From: Exiguobacterium qingdaonense
Lineage (GTDB): Bacteria > Bacillota > Bacilli > Exiguobacteriales > Exiguobacteriaceae
DNA length: 64,000 nucleotides
Assembly (NCBI RefSeq): GCF_018617855.1
Contig: NZ_JACSKY010000001.1
Location: 558,001-622,000, forward strand
Direction: 5' to 3'
The translations under genes and the position numbers were made by a program. The notes beneath the pieces were generated by a model. It was given only the letters and a program-made list of their open reading frames with translations. It was not told the DNA's origin and did not search any database. Below are positions 53,341-60,999 of this stretch, piece by piece (position 1 is the first letter of the stretch; each line of letters begins with the position of its first letter).

Positions 53341-53559
53341 CTATTTACGATTGTTAATGTTTTCACGTGCTAGCCAAGATGGACCTTTGTGTGCAAAAAC
53401 AGAGTCATGGATATCAACGTTAGCCATAACATCACGCGAGATGTTCTCAGCTTCTTGTCTAGACATAGGTTTTTGCTGACGATTAGCAAAATAAACTAAG
53501 AATTCTTCTAAATCTTTTGTAAAACGTTCACGATCTACTGTTACGGTACCCATCAACAT
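53341..53559 (-). CDS. Small hypothetical cytoplasmic protein
   Basis: 72 aa from the ATG at 53559, or 70 aa from the ATG at 53553; AAGGAG lies 4 and 10 bases before these. The sequence is charged and mostly helical (ERFTKDLEEFLVYFANRQQ, about 10-28; RQEAENISRDVMANVDIHD) with a C-terminal GPSWLARENINNRK. No membrane segment or signal. I do not recognise it. Its strong terminator supports a real transcript. It is the left edge of the AT-rich island. Confidence 0.6.
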   Translation of the reverse strand: MLMGTVTVDRERFTKDLEEFLVYFANRQQKPMSRQEAENISRDVMANVDIHDSVFAHKGPSWLARENINNRK

Positions 53560-53666
53560 CCAACTCCTTCCCGCCATCTACTTCATAGGCTTTTCTTAGA
53601 CAAAGTTTATCACAAAGTGCTTGAGCATGGATAGAACCGGCTCTTCCGCTCGATCAGATTTAGTCA

Positions 53667-54020
53667 TTGAGAGATAAATTTTCTTTAAAGCAAGAAGAGG
53701 ACAATAACGAAGATTTCCAAACGTATGCTATCGATAAGAGTAAAGATTTTGATATTGATTATACATGGTGGGGAATGAGAATTTATTGGTTTCATGATTT
53801 CGTTGCAAAATTAAGAGCTAATTTAGTAGTTTACGGTGGTAGTGTGGCAACACTAAATGCTACGATCGCATACTTCATGAGCCCTCCAGGTTGAGTTTCA
53901 AACTTTGTAGCTGCTGTTGCAGGTATTGGAGTAGGAGCGTTTATTAGTAGGGATAAAGGATTCGGAGTCTATCTAGACTGCTACGTTTATGTACCAACTG
54001 CATGGTATTCTGCTTGCTAA
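53667..54020 (+). pseudogene. Interrupted ORF for a small hydrophobic protein (in-frame TGA at 53892)
   Basis: Reading from TTG at 53667, 75 codons end at TGA (53892-53894). The same frame then continues for 41 codons to TAA at 54018-54020, in the same style: VSNFVAAVAGIGVGAFISRD, then YLDCYVYVPTAWYSAC. Together they look like one ~117-residue protein with a polar N-part, a WWGMRIYWFHDF motif and a Gly/Ala-rich hydrophobic hairpin. No signal peptide precedes it, a stop codon (53661) blocks extension, and the TTG has no good ribosome site, so the 5' end may also be lost. The hydrophobic Gly-rich layout recalls secreted bacteriocin-like peptides, but no family is recognised. Confidence 0.55.
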
Positions 54021-54028
54021 ATCATATG

Positions 54029-54063
54029 AGACAGAGGACTCTTTTTTCCAAGTTCCTCTGTCT
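54029..54063. terminator. Inverted repeat after the interrupted ORF
   Basis: AGACAGAGGA and TCCTCTGTCT (10-bp perfect arms) enclose a 15-base loop. It lies nine bases past the TAA. The following plus-strand sequence (TATATTA) is AT-rich but lacks a T-run, so terminator function is uncertain. Confidence 0.5.
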
Positions 54064-54113
54064 TATATTAGTATTTGTATATATAATATAAGGAAAAGTA
54101 AGGGAGTGTTTTT

Positions 54114-54197
54114 ATGAAGGGTAAGGCTAATAAACAATTTTATTTTTGGTTAGCGATTGCCATAGCGTGCTTTATCGTTTGGTTTATTATTAGATGA
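54114..54197 (+). CDS. 27-residue single-helix membrane peptide
   Basis: MKGKANKQFYFWLAIAIACF begins the peptide: a basic N-terminus, then one hydrophobic helix to the end (IVWFIIR). AAGGGAG lies seven bases before the ATG, and TATAAT at 54082-54087 may be its -10 box. It follows the interrupted hydrophobic ORF. A small membrane peptide next to a bacteriocin-like gene could be an immunity or toxin peptide, but this is inference. Too short for routine gene calling. Confidence 0.55.
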   Translation: MKGKANKQFYFWLAIAIACFIVWFIIR

Positions 54198-54264
54198 CCT
54201 CTCATTTATAAAGCAGTACATAAGAATAAATCAGTGGTATATAAAAGGATCTCTAAAAATTTAT

Positions 54265-54323
54265 TGAACTGAACCCTGAATGAGCACTTTTTATCAAGTG
54301 TCTATCATTCAGGGTTCAGTTCA
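54265..54323. repeat. 19-bp perfect inverted repeat, hairpin or mobile-element remnant
   Basis: TGAACTGAACCCTGAATGA (54265-54283) and its exact complement (54305-54323) flank 21 bases, within which CACTT and AAGTG extend the pairing. The TGAACTG-type outer end resembles termini of some IS3-family elements, but no transposase is present and no target duplication is evident. No T-tract follows. Confidence 0.75.
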
Positions 54324-54404
54324 GGAAAGCGTCATGGGCTTTTTTTGTGTTCACTTTTGGGTGTTGCACTTAATTTTATTATTCATCATCAAGAAATAAG
54401 TTAA
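54324..54404. other. Non-coding remainder of the AT-rich island
   Basis: Between the 19-bp inverted repeat and the next terminator I see only AT-rich sequence with no ORF, ribosome site or repeat. Confidence 0.5.
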
Positions 54405-54434
54405 GGGTCTTTCCAACCCAATATGGAAAGACCC
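54405..54434 (+). terminator. Terminator at the right edge of the AT-rich island
   Basis: GGGTCTTTCC and GGAAAGACCC pair perfectly around a 10-base loop, followed on the plus strand by seven T residues. On the minus strand it follows the mnhG stop, with only a weak T-tract, and may serve both directions. Confidence 0.85.
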
Positions 54435-54439
54435 TTTTT

Positions 54440-54799
54440 TTATTCGATTCCCTTCTCTTTATCTTCTTTCAATGCGTCTTGAAGTGATTTTTCCCAAAGC
54501 GGAATCTTTTTCGCATGTGCGGCACGTGAGATGAGATGTCCACCGACCGGGGCCGTGAGAAGGACGAAGAAGAGACCGAGTAATAGTCTTGCATCAAACA
54601 CCTGTTCATCGACATACACATGAAGGACGGCCGCAAAGAGAACGAACATGACACCGAGCGTCGCACTCTTTGAGGCGGCGTGTGTTCTTGAATAAATATC
54701 AGGGAGACGGATGAGACCGATCGCAGCGACGACCGTGAAGAAGACGCCGATGATCGTAAAGATACCGGTAATGAGATCAAAGATCATTGTCGCGGTCAT
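54440..54799 (-). CDS. mnhG: Mrp antiporter subunit G
   Basis: 119 aa, three membrane helices (about 7-30, 42-65 and 68-90) and a charged cytoplasmic tail. GVFFTVVAAIGLIRLPDIYSRTHAASKS is the MnhG signature (first 20: GVFFTVVAAIGLIRLPDIYS). Part of the hetero-oligomeric Mrp Na+(K+)/H+ antiporter. The ATG at 54799 overlaps the mnhF end by 23 bases. Last gene of the operon. Confidence 0.95.
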   Translation of the reverse strand: MTATMIFDLITGIFTIIGVFFTVVAAIGLIRLPDIYSRTHAASKSATLGVMFVLFAAVLHVYVDEQVFDARLLLGLFFVLLTAPVGGHLISRAAHAKKIPLWEKSLQDALKEDKEKGIE

Positions 54800-55076
54800 G
54801 TTGGATAATCTCTCCCCTCTCTAAAAATTTCGAGAACGCCACCGTCCCGATGAAAGCCAAAATACTGAGTAGCAAGATGACTTCGAAGTATAAGGTCGTG
54901 TCTAACAAGATGGACAGTAACGCGACGACCGAGATGAGCGCGATCCCGATGGAGTCGAGCGCAATGACCCGGTCCGCCGTCGTCGGTCCCTTCACGACAC
55001 GATACAACATCATCAACATCGCAAGCAAGAGGATGGAGAGCGAGATGTAGATGAGGATGTCTAAAAGATTCGTCAT
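54777..55076 (-). CDS. mnhF: Mrp antiporter subunit F
   Basis: 99 aa, three membrane helices. The conserved stretch RVVKGPTTADRVIALDSIG (about 26-44) holds the family Asp residues. Overlaps mnhE by 4 bases and mnhG by 23. In B. subtilis MrpF also affects cholate efflux; a similar role here is not shown. Confidence 0.95.
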   Translation of the reverse strand: MTNLLDILIYISLSILLLAMLMMLYRVVKGPTTADRVIALDSIGIALISVVALLSILLDTTLYFEVILLLSILAFIGTVAFSKFLERGEIIQHDRDNDL

Positions 55077-55558
55077 TCTGTCGCCTCCTTAATGCTTGAC
55101 TCAAAATTATCATAAATATCTTTTCGGAGCGCATCTTTATCCGGCATGTTAAGTGCGTGAATATAGAGTACCGAATTATCCTTTGACACTTGAACGACGA
55201 GCGTCCCTGGCGTGAGCGTGATCAGCATCGATAACAAACTAACCTTCCACCCTTTATCGAGTGTCGTCTCATAACGGAAAATCCCCGGTTGGACTTTGAG
55301 CGTCGGACTTAACACGAGACGCAACACCTCAAAGTTCGCGAGAAACAACTCACGGATAAAGATCAAGAGCAGTTTGAATAGGCGCCAGACCCGTGTGAAA
55401 TAAAATCCGCCGCCACCTGACCTGAAAAATCGGCGCATCATAAACAGGATCAATAGTCCGAGGATATAACCGACGAAGAACCCGCTCGATGTGAACGATC
55501 CCGTGAGGAACATCCAGATGAACGCCAAGAAAAAGTTAATCAATAGTTGATAAGCCAT
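55073..55558 (-). CDS. mnhE: Mrp antiporter subunit E
   Basis: 161 aa. Two or three N-terminal membrane helices, then a cytoplasmic domain with the family run SMLITLTPGTLVVQVSKD (about 109-126). AAGGAG ribosome site eight bases upstream. Seven bases after mnhD; overlaps mnhF as ATGA. Confidence 0.95.
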   Translation of the reverse strand: MAYQLLINFFLAFIWMFLTGSFTSSGFFVGYILGLLILFMMRRFFRSGGGGFYFTRVWRLFKLLLIFIRELFLANFEVLRLVLSPTLKVQPGIFRYETTLDKGWKVSLLSMLITLTPGTLVVQVSKDNSVLYIHALNMPDKDALRKDIYDNFESSIKEATE

Positions 55559-55565
55559 CTGTATT

Positions 55566-57050
55566 TCACTCCTTTAACACGGCATCGATATAGATTTCTG
55601 AATTGACGAGCGGCTCGATTGCTTGCGTGATATATGGATGAAGAGCTTCTGCCCCGAATCCGTAACCGACCGCAATGACGAGCAACAAGAAAACCGGCAC
55701 AATCAAGCGTTTCGTATAAGGAACGAGTGGCCCATCGTACTCCCGTTTCGCCTCACCCCAAAATCCGTTCAAGAAAATTTTCATGACCGAATAGAGGACA
55801 AGGAGACTAGATAAGAGGACGAGAAGTGGACCGAACAACTCCCCTTCATCCATTCCACCTGACACGATCAACAGCTTTCCGAAGAATCCACTGAGAGGCG
55901 GAATCCCTGCAAGTGAAAGCGCTGCGACGAAGAACGTCCAACCAAATAGCGGAAACCTCGTAATGAGCCCGCCCATATCTCGGAGCTGTCCAGACTTCGT
56001 GATGCCAATCATCATGCCGACGAGCATAAAGAGTACAGCCTTGATGATCATATCGTGAATCAAGTAGTAGAGCGACCCTTCAAGGGACGTCTGTGTATTG
56101 ACCGAGATTCCATAAAGGATAACCCCGACCGCAATCATGATGTTATAGATGATAATCAACTTCACATCGTTGTAGGCAATCGCACCTGTCATCCCGATGA
56201 CAATCGTGAGGACGGCGAGCGCCATGAGGAACGTCTGTAAAAATTCACCGTTCCCATCAAACAGCAGTGTATACGTCCGTAAAATCGAATATACCCCCAC
56301 CTTCGTCAACAGTGCCCCGAACATTGCGAGAATCGGAGTCGGAGCAACGACATAAGCTCCCGGGAGCCAGTAGTGAAGGGGGACGAGTGCCCCTTTCATC
56401 CCGAAGACGATGACGAAAAGCACACCGATGACGGTGATGACTCCCGGATTATCGACGAGCGGGATCTTCAAAGCCAAATCGGCCAAACTGAGTGTACCTG
56501 TGACACCATAAAGTAAAGCGACCGACATGACAAAGAGGGCCGAGGCGATGATGTTCACGAGTAAATATTTGATCGATTCCCTTAACTGGACGCCACGTCC
56601 ACCGAGCACAATCAACACATACGACGACATCAAGAAGACCTCGAAGAAGACGAACAAGTTGAAGATATCCCCTGTCGTAAAGGCGCCGTTCACCCCGACG
56701 AGTAGGAAGAGCATCGCGATGTACAAATAGTTCCCTTCATACGAATCTGAGAAGTAGTGAGCGGCGAACCACACGATAAAGAGCGTGAGTATGGTCGACG
56801 TCGTCACGAGAAGGGCTGACAGCATATCCGAAACGAGTGTGATCCCGAACGGTGCTTGCCAGTTCCCAAGGTCGAGGGTCTGAATCCCCTCAACGGAGAT
56901 CGTGTGCACGAGAATGAATGACACGATCGAAGTAATGACTAGAGTTCCAAGAGCCATCACGCGCTGCAGCTGGACCCGTTTCGGCATAAACATCATGATG
57001 ATGGCCGCAAGCGCAGGAATGACGATTGGAAAGACCGGTAAATTAATCAT
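55566..57050 (-). CDS. mnhD: Mrp antiporter subunit D (NuoN/M-like)
   Basis: 494 aa, about 14 membrane helices, proton-conducting antiporter-like subunit related to complex I. Key residues: the conserved Glu in FVFFEVFLMSSYVLI (about 137) and Lys in FGMKGALVPLHYWLPGAYVV (about 219, second-half family signature). LSLAGIPPLSGFFGKLLI (about 380) is also typical. The start overlaps the mnhC end by 8 bases. Confidence 0.96.
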   Translation of the reverse strand: MINLPVFPIVIPALAAIIMMFMPKRVQLQRVMALGTLVITSIVSFILVHTISVEGIQTLDLGNWQAPFGITLVSDMLSALLVTTSTILTLFIVWFAAHYFSDSYEGNYLYIAMLFLLVGVNGAFTTGDIFNLFVFFEVFLMSSYVLIVLGGRGVQLRESIKYLLVNIIASALFVMSVALLYGVTGTLSLADLALKIPLVDNPGVITVIGVLFVIVFGMKGALVPLHYWLPGAYVVAPTPILAMFGALLTKVGVYSILRTYTLLFDGNGEFLQTFLMALAVLTIVIGMTGAIAYNDVKLIIIYNIMIAVGVILYGISVNTQTSLEGSLYYLIHDMIIKAVLFMLVGMMIGITKSGQLRDMGGLITRFPLFGWTFFVAALSLAGIPPLSGFFGKLLIVSGGMDEGELFGPLLVLLSSLLVLYSVMKIFLNGFWGEAKREYDGPLVPYTKRLIVPVFLLLVIAVGYGFGAEALHPYITQAIEPLVNSEIYIDAVLKE

Positions 57051-57384
57051 ACGATTCTGTTCCTTTCATTTCCTCCATATTGTCCGTGCTGAGCTCCTGG
57101 TACGTGCGGTAAGCAAGTACGAGGAAGAACGCCGTCACCCCAAAGCTGATGACGATCGCCGTCAAGACGAGCGCCTGCGGTAACGGGTCAGTGTATTCAG
57201 TCACTCCGTCCACGAGGACAGGGGCGGCTCCTGTCTTCAAACCTGCCGTCGTCAAGACGAGCAAGTGCGCCGCGTGACTGAACAAGGCGGTGCCGATGAT
57301 GATGCGCAACAAACTTCTTGAGAGAACAAGATAGACCGCACACATCGTCAAAACACCGATGATGATGCTAACGAAGATTTCCAT
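57043..57384 (-). CDS. mnhC: Mrp antiporter subunit C (NuoK-like)
   Basis: 113 aa, three membrane helices, related to NuoK of complex I. LRIIIGTALFSHAAHLLVLT (about 26-45) and DPLPQALVLTAIVISFGVTA (about 66-85) are the conserved parts. Shares one base with the mnhB stop (TAATG). Confidence 0.95.
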   Translation of the reverse strand: MEIFVSIIIGVLTMCAVYLVLSRSLLRIIIGTALFSHAAHLLVLTTAGLKTGAAPVLVDGVTEYTDPLPQALVLTAIVISFGVTAFFLVLAYRTYQELSTDNMEEMKGTESYD

Positions 57385-57821
57385 TATTCACTCTCTCCAA
57401 TCGTTTGAATGATCGTCATGGTGACACCGATGACAACGAGGTAGACCCCCAAGTCGAACGCAATCGCTGTATGGAGCGTCTGTTCACCGAGAAGCGGCAA
57501 ATCAAACTTTCCGTAGGCGTGCGTCAAGAACGGTCGGTCAAAGAACAGCGAGTGAAGACCGGTCGCAAGTGCGATCAATAGCCCGGTCGCCGTCATGAGA
57601 CGATAATCGATCGGTAGCACTTTTGATAGCGTATTCGAATCGAACGCAAGTAACAGTAAGACGAGTGCCGCCGATGTCATCAATCCGCCAATAAATCCGC
57701 CACCCGGTGAATAGTGTCCCGCGAAAAACAAGTTGATCGAGAAGATGACGATGATAAAGAAGATGATGATCGAGGCCGTCTGCAAGATGACATCATTGAC
57801 GCGTTTGCTGTTTTGCTTCAT
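57384..57821 (-). CDS. mnhB: Mrp antiporter subunit B
   Basis: 145 aa, four membrane helices. FFAGHYSPGGGFIGGLMTSA (about 32-51) is the MnhB signature. The ATG at 57821 is chosen because AAAGGAG lies nine bases upstream; an earlier ATG directly abuts it. Overlaps the mnhA end by 29 bases. MrpA carries a related domain at its C-terminus. Confidence 0.95.
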   Translation of the reverse strand: MKQNSKRVNDVILQTASIIIFFIIVIFSINLFFAGHYSPGGGFIGGLMTSAALVLLLLAFDSNTLSKVLPIDYRLMTATGLLIALATGLHSLFFDRPFLTHAYGKFDLPLLGEQTLHTAIAFDLGVYLVVIGVTMTIIQTIGESE

Positions 57822-60234
57822 TTGCCCCATCTCCTTTCGTACGTCGTGTCGTTCTAAATTTAATCATCGTGTAAATTCCAAGGGCCGCAATTCCGAGAAC
57901 GACGATTTCAAACAAGGTATCAAAACCACGGAAGTCGACAAGGATGACGTTTACCATGTTTTTCCCTGCTGCTAAGTCATACACGTTCTCGATGTGGTAT
58001 TCGGAAATAGACGAAAGTGACTTATGCGTGAGCGCCATGAAACTAAGGAGCGTCACGGTCACCCCTACGAGGACTGCCACGATCGCATTCCCTACTTTGA
58101 AACGCATCCGTGTTTCTTTCTTACTAATGTCCGGCATGTGATAGAAGACGAGCAAAAACAATGCGACAGACACCGTCTCGATGACGAGCTGTGTGAGCGC
58201 AAGGTCCGGTGCACCGAAGAAGACAAAGAACAATGCCACACCATAACCGACGACCCCGAGTAAGATGATGGACGGAAGTCGCGACTTCATGAATAGGATG
58301 GCGAGTGCCGCAAGGATGACGACGGCTCCAAGTACATATTCATACGGTGCAATTTCCGCCATATTCTCAAACGAGAATTGATACATATCGAACCACCAAA
58401 TGCTGAAGAGCATCATGCCTGAAAGAAAGACGAAAATGTAAATCAAATACGACCGGATGAAACCAGTCATGTAGTTGTCTTTAAAGCGATACGCCGCTTT
58501 GTTCGACCAGACGAGCGTCCCGTCGTAGACGCCGTTAAGCGTCAGACGATGAGGGATTCTGTTATAGATACCCATCCACTTGTTCATCTGCCAGAACAGC
58601 AATGACCCGAGAAGGATGACCCCGATTGTCATGTACAGTTCAGGAGTGAGTCCATGCCAAAAATAAATATCTACTTTGACGTTCTGCCCTTGTGCGACGA
58701 GTGTCGGATAAATCGACTCGACCGCCGGCTTGATGAGCGTGTTCGATAACACGTTCGGGAAGAAACCGAGTCCAACGACGAGTAGCGCCAGGATGACCGG
58801 CGAAATCAACATGCCGATCGGCGCCTCATGCGGTTTTTTCGGCAGTTGATCGAACTTCGCCTCACCCATGAACGTCCGCGTGAACAGCATGATGCTGTAG
58901 ATGAACGTAAAGACGCTACCTAAGAAGGCGACAACCGGGAGTAAAATCCCAATCGTCTCGAGTGCAAAGAAGTCGGCCGAGAAGACTTTCGTCGTCGCCT
59001 TCAAGAACATCTCTTTACTCAAGAAACCGTTGAATGGCGGAAGTCCTGCCATCGATAGGGAGCCGATGACGGCAATCGTGAACGTGATCGGCATGACGGT
59101 CATCAGACCTCCGAGCTTGCGAATATCACGAGTGCCCGTCTCATGATCGACGATCCCAGCCATCATAAAGAGCGAACCTTTGAACGTTGCATGGTTGATC
59201 AAGTGGAAGATGGCCGCAATTGTTGCAACAATAAAGATGTTGTCATCAATCCCATCGTAGTGAAGGGCTGCCGCCCCAAGACCGAGGAGTGACATGATCA
59301 ATCCGAGTTGACTGACCGTCGAGAAAGCCAATATCCCTTTCAAATCGGTCTGCTTCACCGCATTGAACGAACCCCAAAACATCGTGAACATACCGACCGC
59401 TGCGATCGTCCATAGCCACACGGGTGACTCTTGGAACACCGGGCTCATACGTGCCACGAGATAGAGACCCGCCTTGACCATCGTCGCCGAGTGGAGATAC
59501 GCACTGACCGGAGTCGGTGCTTCCATCGCATCAGGTAACCAGATGTGGAACGGGAACTGGGCCGACTTCGTGAACGCTCCGAGCAAAATGAGGATCATCG
59601 CGACAAGGAAAAACGGACTCTCGGCAATGACGCCAGAGTTTGCGACCATATCGCGGATGCTGTACGAGCCGACCATCGACTCGAGCAAGACGATTCCCCC
59701 AAGCATGGATAGTCCGCCGAACACCGTGAGAAGCATCGACTTTTGAGCGCCATAACGTGAGCGCTCTTTCTCATACCAATATCCAATCAATAAGAAAGAT
59801 GAAATCGATGTGAGCTCCCAGAACATATACATGACGATCATGTTGTCTGAAAGAACGACTCCGAGCATCGCGCTCATGAACATTAAGAGATACACATAAA
59901 AATGTCCGAGCGACTCTTTGTCCTTATCCAAGTAGTAAATTGAATAAAGGACGACGAGCGCCCCGATCCCCGTGATCAGAAGCGCGAACAACAGACTGAG
60001 CCCGTCAACGTATGCCGTGAAGTTGATCCCGAGGGACGGCATCCACGCAATCGTCTCCGTCACGACGTCTCCCGCGCTCGTGACCGGAATGAATCCGGCG
60101 AAATAGGAGACGAGAACGACCGGAACGACCAGGACGAACCAACCTGTATGGATTTGTTTCATCCCCTTAAACAAGAACGGAATGAACGGTGCCGCCAGAA
60201 GCGGCAATAAAATAGCGAAATGTAACACCGACAA
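57793..60234 (-). CDS. mnhA: Mrp antiporter subunit A (NuoL-like)
   Basis: 813 aa, more than 20 membrane helices; the largest subunit of the Mrp Na+/H+ antiporter, used in alkali and sodium tolerance. Conserved Glu in MYMFWELTSISSFLLIGYWY (about 136) and Lys in LGAFTKSAQFPFHIWLPDAM (about 220). The last ~200 residues form the MrpA C-terminal domain. The start is TTG at 60234 with AAGGAGG upstream; the longer open frame (to 60381) does not resemble the family, whereas from TTG the protein opens with VLHFAILLPLLAAPFIPFL as usual. First gene of mnhABCDEFG. Confidence 0.95.
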   Translation of the reverse strand: MSVLHFAILLPLLAAPFIPFLFKGMKQIHTGWFVLVVPVVLVSYFAGFIPVTSAGDVVTETIAWMPSLGINFTAYVDGLSLLFALLITGIGALVVLYSIYYLDKDKESLGHFYVYLLMFMSAMLGVVLSDNMIVMYMFWELTSISSFLLIGYWYEKERSRYGAQKSMLLTVFGGLSMLGGIVLLESMVGSYSIRDMVANSGVIAESPFFLVAMILILLGAFTKSAQFPFHIWLPDAMEAPTPVSAYLHSATMVKAGLYLVARMSPVFQESPVWLWTIAAVGMFTMFWGSFNAVKQTDLKGILAFSTVSQLGLIMSLLGLGAAALHYDGIDDNIFIVATIAAIFHLINHATFKGSLFMMAGIVDHETGTRDIRKLGGLMTVMPITFTIAVIGSLSMAGLPPFNGFLSKEMFLKATTKVFSADFFALETIGILLPVVAFLGSVFTFIYSIMLFTRTFMGEAKFDQLPKKPHEAPIGMLISPVILALLVVGLGFFPNVLSNTLIKPAVESIYPTLVAQGQNVKVDIYFWHGLTPELYMTIGVILLGSLLFWQMNKWMGIYNRIPHRLTLNGVYDGTLVWSNKAAYRFKDNYMTGFIRSYLIYIFVFLSGMMLFSIWWFDMYQFSFENMAEIAPYEYVLGAVVILAALAILFMKSRLPSIILLGVVGYGVALFFVFFGAPDLALTQLVIETVSVALFLLVFYHMPDISKKETRMRFKVGNAIVAVLVGVTVTLLSFMALTHKSLSSISEYHIENVYDLAAGKNMVNVILVDFRGFDTLFEIVVLGIAALGIYTMIKFRTTRRTKGDGANEAKQQTRQ

Positions 60235-60545
60235 GAAAATTCCTCCTTCGTACAGAGTCGTACAAATGATTAAGTCGAAAGTAAGGTCACCTGACTTCAT
60301 CATGTCTTCTTCATGAGTATAGCGTAGTTTTTCAGTTCGTTTCCATGAAAAAAGCTTCCAAGCTGTTCGTCCTCTAAACAAATTTCAACATCTGTTAAAT
60401 ATGAAGGAAACCGACAGAAATGCCAAAAATAAATGAGCCGCGCCACTAAGTATCATGAAGTCAGATGAGACGTATGTAGCACAAAACGTGACTTCCTTCA
60501 CTACTTAACTCCCTTTTTCCTTCTTTTTAGTCGCTAAAACAAAAA
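60235..60545. other. Intergenic region upstream of the mnh operon
   Basis: About 310 bases between the mnhA TTG and the trxA terminator. A TATACT box on the minus strand (60316-60321) is the best -10 candidate, but no -35 matches at the right distance. CTGACTTCAT (60291-60300) and ATGAAGTCAG (60455-60464) form a distant 10-bp inverted repeat that may be chance. No ORF with a ribosome site is seen. Confidence 0.5.
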
Positions 60546-60570
60546 AGCAGCCGACGAACAGTCAGCTGCT
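60546..60570 (-). terminator. Intrinsic terminator after trxA
   Basis: On the minus strand AGCAGCTGAC and GTCGGCTGCT pair (one mismatch), followed by TTTTTTG. Confidence 0.88.
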
Positions 60571-60576
60571 ACGAAA

Positions 60577-60891
60577 TTATTGTGCTGTCGCGATAAACTC
60601 TTTTAATGCTTCTTTTGGCTGGAAGCCCATTGTTTTTGAAACAGGCTCGCCGTCTTTGAACATCATGAGTGTCGGGATACTCTGAATTTGGAAAGCACCT
60701 GCGATCTCAGGATTTTCGTCCACATCGAGTTTCACGATTTGGACTTGCTCGCCCATTTCTTGATCGAGTTCTTCAAGAACCGGCGCGATCATACGGCATG
60801 GTCCACACCAAGTCGCCCAGAAATCTACGAGGACTACGCCCTCTTTAACATCTTGCTCGAATGATTGAGTCGTTGCGTGTTTAATTGCCAT
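60577..60891 (-). CDS. trxA: Thioredoxin
   Basis: 104-aa disulfide reductase with the active site WCGPC (about 28-32) in [20 protein letters not shown] and the cis-Pro in [12 protein letters not shown] at 60891 with GGGGAGG upstream; an upstream in-frame start at 60909 overlaps the ribosome site. Follows etfA, as in B. subtilis, and has its own candidate promoter in the 108-base gap. Confidence 0.98.
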   Translation of the reverse strand: MAIKHATTQSFEQDVKEGVVLVDFWATWCGPCRMIAPVLEELDQEMGEQVQIVKLDVDENPEIAGAFQIQSIPTLMMFKDGEPVSKTMGFQPKEALKEFIATAQ

Positions 60892-60958
60892 TTGTAAAAA
60901 CCTCCCCAATAAGATATGAGACTTCTGTCATAAGAACCCTCATTCAATTCATGTTCAG

Positions 60959-60967
60959 AGTATACCA
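60959..60967 (-). promoter_or_regulatory. Possible extended -10 promoter of trxA
   Basis: Minus-strand TGGTATACT: TATACT (60959-60964) with TG upstream, about 70 bases before the trxA start. -35 is not evident. A small GGGT/ACCC dyad lies just upstream. Confidence 0.45.
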
Positions 60968-60999
60968 CGGTGGGTAACAACCCCAAAACGATTTGCTTA

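Noticed and set aside
60235-60381. 49 extra N-terminal codons for MnhA
   Set aside because: The upstream part is polar, unlike the MrpA family start, and the TTG at 60234 has a strong ribosome site with a family-typical N-terminus.
60291-60464. Distant 10-bp inverted repeat upstream of mnhA
   Set aside because: The arms are 154 bases apart with no supporting structure; such a match can occur by chance.
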